A stretch of DNA of 64,000 nt, from the NCBI RefSeq assembly GCF_014199685.1, contig NZ_JACHNZ010000002.1:1-64000 (forward strand), read 5' to 3'. Under the pieces are notes generated by a model. It had not been told where the DNA came from. It saw only the letters and a program-made list of their open reading frames with translations, and searched no databases. Shown here piece after piece: positions 60,803 to 64,000 of this stretch. The stretch comes from Sphingosinicella soli. GTDB taxonomy: Bacteria > Pseudomonadota > Alphaproteobacteria > Sphingomonadales > Sphingomonadaceae. The position numbers and the translations under genes were made by a program. Each line of letters starts with the position of its first letter. Position 1 is the first letter of the stretch.

Positions 60803-62233
60803 ATGGCGGACTGCTGCACCACTACCGGACCACGGAAAACCAGCTACGACCTCGCGGTCATCGGTGCTGGCTCGGCCGGCTTCTCGGCCGCCATCACGGC
60901 GGCCGAGCAGGGCGCGAACGTGGCACTCATCGGCCACGGCACCATCGGCGGCACCTGTGTCAATGTCGGCTGCGTGCCGTCGAAGACCATGATCCGTGCG
61001 GCCGAAGCCCTGCATGGCGCAAGGTCGGCGGGGCGTTTTCCTGGCCTCGTGGGAGAGGCCCGCGTCGCAGATTGGCGGCGCTTGATCGCAGCTAAGAATG
61101 ATCTTGTCTCGAAGCTGCGGCAGAAGAAGTATGTCGATCTGCTGCCCGAGTATAACGGCATCGGTTATCTTGAGGGTGCCGCGCGACTCAACGGTGCTGG
61201 CGTGCTGGTCGGCGACAACCACATTGCAGTCGACAAGATCATCGTCGCCTCGGGCGGGCGGCCCGCTCTGCCGCCGATCCCTGGAATCGAGAAGGTGAAG
61301 TCCCTTAACAGTACAACGCTGCTGGAACTGGAGGCGCTGCCCAGGAGCCTGATCGTCGTCGGCGGCGGCTACATCGGGGCTGAACTCGCGCAGATGATGG
61401 CGCGCATGGGCGTGGCGGTGACCGTCATCTGCCGGTCGCGTCTGCTGCCGCAGGTGGAGCCGGAAATCTCGGACGCGCTGGCGTCCACGTTCCGTGCCGA
61501 GGGCATCACGCTCTATTGCGGCATCGCATACGACGCCTGCCGCGAGGACGAGACCGGCGTGACCGTTTGCATCAAAGAAGGGAGCGAACTGGTCGAACTC
61601 AAAGCCGAAAGACTGCTGGTCGCCACCGGGCGCAGCCCCAACACCGAAGATTTGGGTCTTGCGGAAGCTGGCGTCGCTATTGATGCGCGCGGCGCAATCG
61701 TCGTTGACGACCGCATGCGCACCTCCAAGGCCGGGGTCTATGCGGCAGGCGATGTCACTGATCGCGACCAGTTCGTCTACATGGCGGCCTATGGCGCCAA
61801 GCTTGCCGCGCAGAACGCGTTGAATGGCGATAGCCTCGCCTATGACAACAGCGCCATGCCCTGGGTCGTCTTCACCGATCCGCAGGTGGCGGGTGTCGGC
61901 TTGAGCGAGGCGGCAGCCGGGGCAGCCGGTTACAGCGTCAAGACCTCGGTCGTGCCGCTCGATCAGGTGCCCCGCGCGCTGGCCGCCCGCGACACGCGCG
62001 GAGCGATTAAGCTCGTAGCGGATGCGAAGACCGACCGGCTTCTTGGTGGTCAGATACTTGCACCGGAAGGTGCTGACAGCATTCAGACCCTGGTGTTGGC
62101 ACTCAAATTCGGGATGACGACGAAGGCGCTCGGCGAGACGATCTTTCCCTATCTCACTACCGTTGAAGGGCTCAAGCTCGCGGCTCAGGGTTTTGGCAAG
62201 GATGTAACCAAGCTCTCGTGTTGCGCCGGCTAG
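60803..62233 (+). CDS. merA: Mercuric reductase MerA
   Basis: A flavoprotein disulfide reductase of 476 residues that reduces Hg(II) to Hg(0) with NADPH. It has an FAD loop LAVIGAGSAGFSAAIT, the redox disulfide GGTCVNVGCVPSK (C52, C57), an NADPH loop VVGGGYIGAELAQMM and VYAAGDVTDRDQFVY. The C-terminal vicinal cysteines are in KLSCCAG. It lacks the N-terminal metal-binding domain of long MerA proteins, although the start MADCCTTTG keeps a cysteine pair. An ATG at 60773 is an alternative start. Confidence 0.95.
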   Translation: MADCCTTTGPRKTSYDLAVIGAGSAGFSAAITAAEQGANVALIGHGTIGGTCVNVGCVPSKTMIRAAEALHGARSAGRFPGLVGEARVADWRRLIAAKNDLVSKLRQKKYVDLLPEYNGIGYLEGAARLNGAGVLVGDNHIAVDKIIVASGGRPALPPIPGIEKVKSLNSTTLLELEALPRSLIVVGGGYIGAELAQMMARMGVAVTVICRSRLLPQVEPEISDALASTFRAEGITLYCGIAYDACREDETGVTVCIKEGSELVELKAERLLVATGRSPNTEDLGLAEAGVAIDARGAIVVDDRMRTSKAGVYAAGDVTDRDQFVYMAAYGAKLAAQNALNGDSLAYDNSAMPWVVFTDPQVAGVGLSEAAAGAAGYSVKTSVVPLDQVPRALAARDTRGAIKLVADAKTDRLLGGQILAPEGADSIQTLVLALKFGMTTKALGETIFPYLTTVEGLKLAAQGFGKDVTKLSCCAG

Positions 62234-62293
62234 CGTGCTTTTGCGTTTTCAATGCGCGCTCGTCGCAAGGCGATTGTCGTCGTACCACTTATA

Positions 62294-64000
62294 TTACAGG
62301 CCGAGGCCCCGCTTGCGGCCGAAGCTCCAGTCGATGCCGCCATCGCCGCGCGCGAGGCCAGAGACATGGCGGCCGAGCTGGTTCTCGAGCGAGGGAGACC
62401 AGGGTACGAGCTGGAAGCCGAGCCCGTCATCAATCATCGCGAACCGGCCGGAGGCGAGCTCGAAGCGCTGCCGGTAGGCGCCAGCGACGTATTCCCCCGC
62501 CGTGGCCTTATTGAACGGGCGGCCGCTCTCTGCCGCGAGCTTAGCGCCCACGGCGTCCAGGTCGCGCCGGCGTAGCGTCTCGATCAGGTTACGGCTGAAG
62601 CTGACGCCGCGACTCTGACGTTCGGCGAGGCCTTGGCCGATCAGATGTTCGGCGCGCCGGTCCAGGGCTTCGCGCACCTCCGCGCCGAAGCCGCCACCAC
62701 CGAGGGCGACCGGCTCGCGGGCAATGGCCTGACGGTCGAGCCAGGTGGCGCCGGTCGCCGTGATCTGCCGCTCGATCGAGATGTCCGAGCGAACCGCCAG
62801 CGCCACGCGCCGCCGGCCTTGCGAATCATCGAACTTGCGCAGCTCGACGATCGAGCCCGGCGCGCCGTCGCCGGCGGCATCGAGATCGGGTAGCTTGATG
62901 TGGTGAGTGCGCCCGTCCGCACCGTCGACCACGGCATAGGCCGTGCCCTTCAGCTCGTCGTCGAGGCCACGGGCGACCAACCGGCCGACGACGGGATCGT
63001 CCAGGCTCTCGCCAGCCAGCACATAATTGGCTGCGCCACGCTCGATGCCCCGCTCGGCCAGGCCGCGATGAATGCGCTTGATGATGTCGCCGCGTTCGCC
63101 CAGCTCGCGCAGCGTTGTCTCAGCGCTCTCCGACATGGCCCATTGGCCGGGACCGATCTGGCTGGCGAGCCCGAGCGATTCCAGCTTGCGAAGGCGTCCG
63201 ACCTTGAGCGCATGGAACTCGTCGGGTTGGCGGTCGGGATGCGGCGCGAGATCGATGACGCCCGTGCGGGTGCTGTCGCGCGCGAGCTGCCGGTCGAGGT
63301 TGGTCCAGCGCTCGGCGGCTATCTGGCGTTCGAGCGTGCGGCGGATCTCCTGATCGGTGCGGGGGCCGAGCTCCTGGGTGATCAGGTCGCGCGCCCGATC
63401 GCGCATGCCTTCCTTGATGTAGTCGCGGGAGATGACGAGGTTCTCGCCGTCCTCGCGCACGCCGCGCACGATCAGGTGGACATGGGGATGCTCGGTGTTC
63501 CAGTGATCGGCGCCGACCCAATCGAGCTTCGTGCCGAGGTCATTCTCCATCTGCCCGACCAGGTCGCGCGCGAAGGTCTTGAGGTCGGACATCTCCACGG
63601 CGTCGTCGGGCGAGACGATGAAGCGGAAATGATGCCGGTCATCCTCGCACCGCTCCGCGAACGCTTGTCGATCGGCATCGTCCGTGCCGGGGCCGAACAG
63701 CCGGGCGTTCTCTCCGTCCCGGGTGACGCCCTCGCGGCGCAGATAGCTGAGGTGGGTCGCAAGTGGCGCGCCCCGTCCTGCGTGACGTACGACACGCGCC
63801 TTGACGACTGCGCCGCGCGAGCGTGACGTGATGAGCCGATTGGCTTGCACCGACGCGCGCTGGCCCCGGCCGAACCGGGAACGGTGGTTCGGCCCGATCG
63901 TCCCCTTGCGGGAGACCGTTCCGCCGGCGCGCTGGGCCGCCGCCAGTGCCTGCGCGATGAAGGGCCTGGCGCGCTGCGCGCTGGTCGAGCGGATGCGGCC
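62294..64000 (-). CDS. Relaxase/mobilisation nuclease (VirD2-like, DUF3363), 5' end outside the window
   Basis: The frame is open from 62294 to the right edge, giving 568 visible residues, so the start lies beyond 64000. The first visible part reads GRIRSTSAQRARPFIAQALA and SRSRGAVVKARVV. The catalytic histidine region is HHFRFIVSPDDAVEMSDL, then GADHWNTEHPHVHLIVRGV, and the rest is the long DUF3363 region. It nicks the transfer origin and pilots the strand into the recipient. It is convergent with merA, 60 bp away. In related elements it lies next to traG; here the mer cassette separates them. Confidence 0.92.
   Translation of the reverse strand, partial: GRIRSTSAQRARPFIAQALAAAQRAGGTVSRKGTIGPNHRSRFGRGQRASVQANRLITSRSRGAVVKARVVRHAGRGAPLATHLSYLRREGVTRDGENARLFGPGTDDADRQAFAERCEDDRHHFRFIVSPDDAVEMSDLKTFARDLVGQMENDLGTKLDWVGADHWNTEHPHVHLIVRGVREDGENLVISRDYIKEGMRDRARDLITQELGPRTDQEIRRTLERQIAAERWTNLDRQLARDSTRTGVIDLAPHPDRQPDEFHALKVGRLRKLESLGLASQIGPGQWAMSESAETTLRELGERGDIIKRIHRGLAERGIERGAANYVLAGESLDDPVVGRLVARGLDDELKGTAYAVVDGADGRTHHIKLPDLDAAGDGAPGSIVELRKFDDSQGRRRVALAVRSDISIERQITATGATWLDRQAIAREPVALGGGGFGAEVREALDRRAEHLIGQGLAERQSRGVSFSRNLIETLRRRDLDAVGAKLAAESGRPFNKATAGEYVAGAYRQRFELASGRFAMIDDGLGFQLVPWSPSLENQLGRHVSGLARGDGGIDWSFGRKRGLGL

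Overview
The window looks like a piece of a sphingomonad (alphaproteobacterial) genome. It has high GC, TonB-dependent receptors with the IVVTAQRR-type N-terminus common in that group, many four-base ATGA overlaps between consecutive genes, and a complete Trb-type conjugation operon of the kind carried by alphaproteobacterial integrative and conjugative elements (ICEs). The genus cannot be fixed from the sequence alone.

Positions 1-19,680 read as a catabolic island. A minus-strand operon (14,506 down to 5,615) encodes two HyuA-like subunits, a small four-cysteine subunit, a HyuB-like subunit, an unrecognised 219-residue protein and an acyl-CoA synthetase. This layout is close to that of acetophenone carboxylase plus benzoylacetate-CoA ligase. 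A MalT-like LuxR regulator follows, then a divergent SCP-x type thiolase and an NADPH-dependent MDR reductase. Together these can be read as a complete ketone pathway: optional enone reduction, ATP-dependent carboxylation, CoA activation, thiolysis. Two TonB-dependent receptors (one truncated) and a GreA/GreB-like gene lie to the left. The island ends at a 51-bp fragment of the 3' part of a tRNA-Arg, a typical tRNA-embedded attachment scar. An intact tRNA-Arg(CCG) stands 236 bp further on.

Positions 20,000-41,200 hold cargo. This comprises a DUF6671 gene remnant abutting the tRNA, LysR regulators, isocitrate dehydrogenase, FolC, an SbtA bicarbonate transporter with its SbtB PII-like partner, and a stress/dormancy block (NhaR-like LysR, HPF, YdcH/DUF465, zinc-ribbon protein, HtpX, two Usp proteins, TerC, ATPase zeta inhibitor). 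Extra copies of biosynthetic enzymes follow (PyrC, IlvD, CysD, CysNC). The divergent nhaR-hpf control region is present a second time as a decayed copy before the second usp gene.

Positions 41,361-56,839 hold the conjugation module. The trbB-C-D-E-J-K-L-F-G-I operon runs on the minus strand with a DUF2274 gene and a LysR at its end. A 1.48-kb segment (LysR, DUF2274, 3' end of trbI) occurs twice in direct orientation. Between the copies lie an IS630-type remnant and a small ArsR/SRPBCC/VOC cargo in which one gene carries an amber codon and an AraC fragment remains. Positions 56,842-64,000 hold traG, a mercury resistance cassette (ynfA, merR, merT, merP, merF, merA) and a DUF3363-type relaxase whose 5' end lies beyond the right edge. 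No integrase gene is visible, so the element's true ends are outside the window or already lost.
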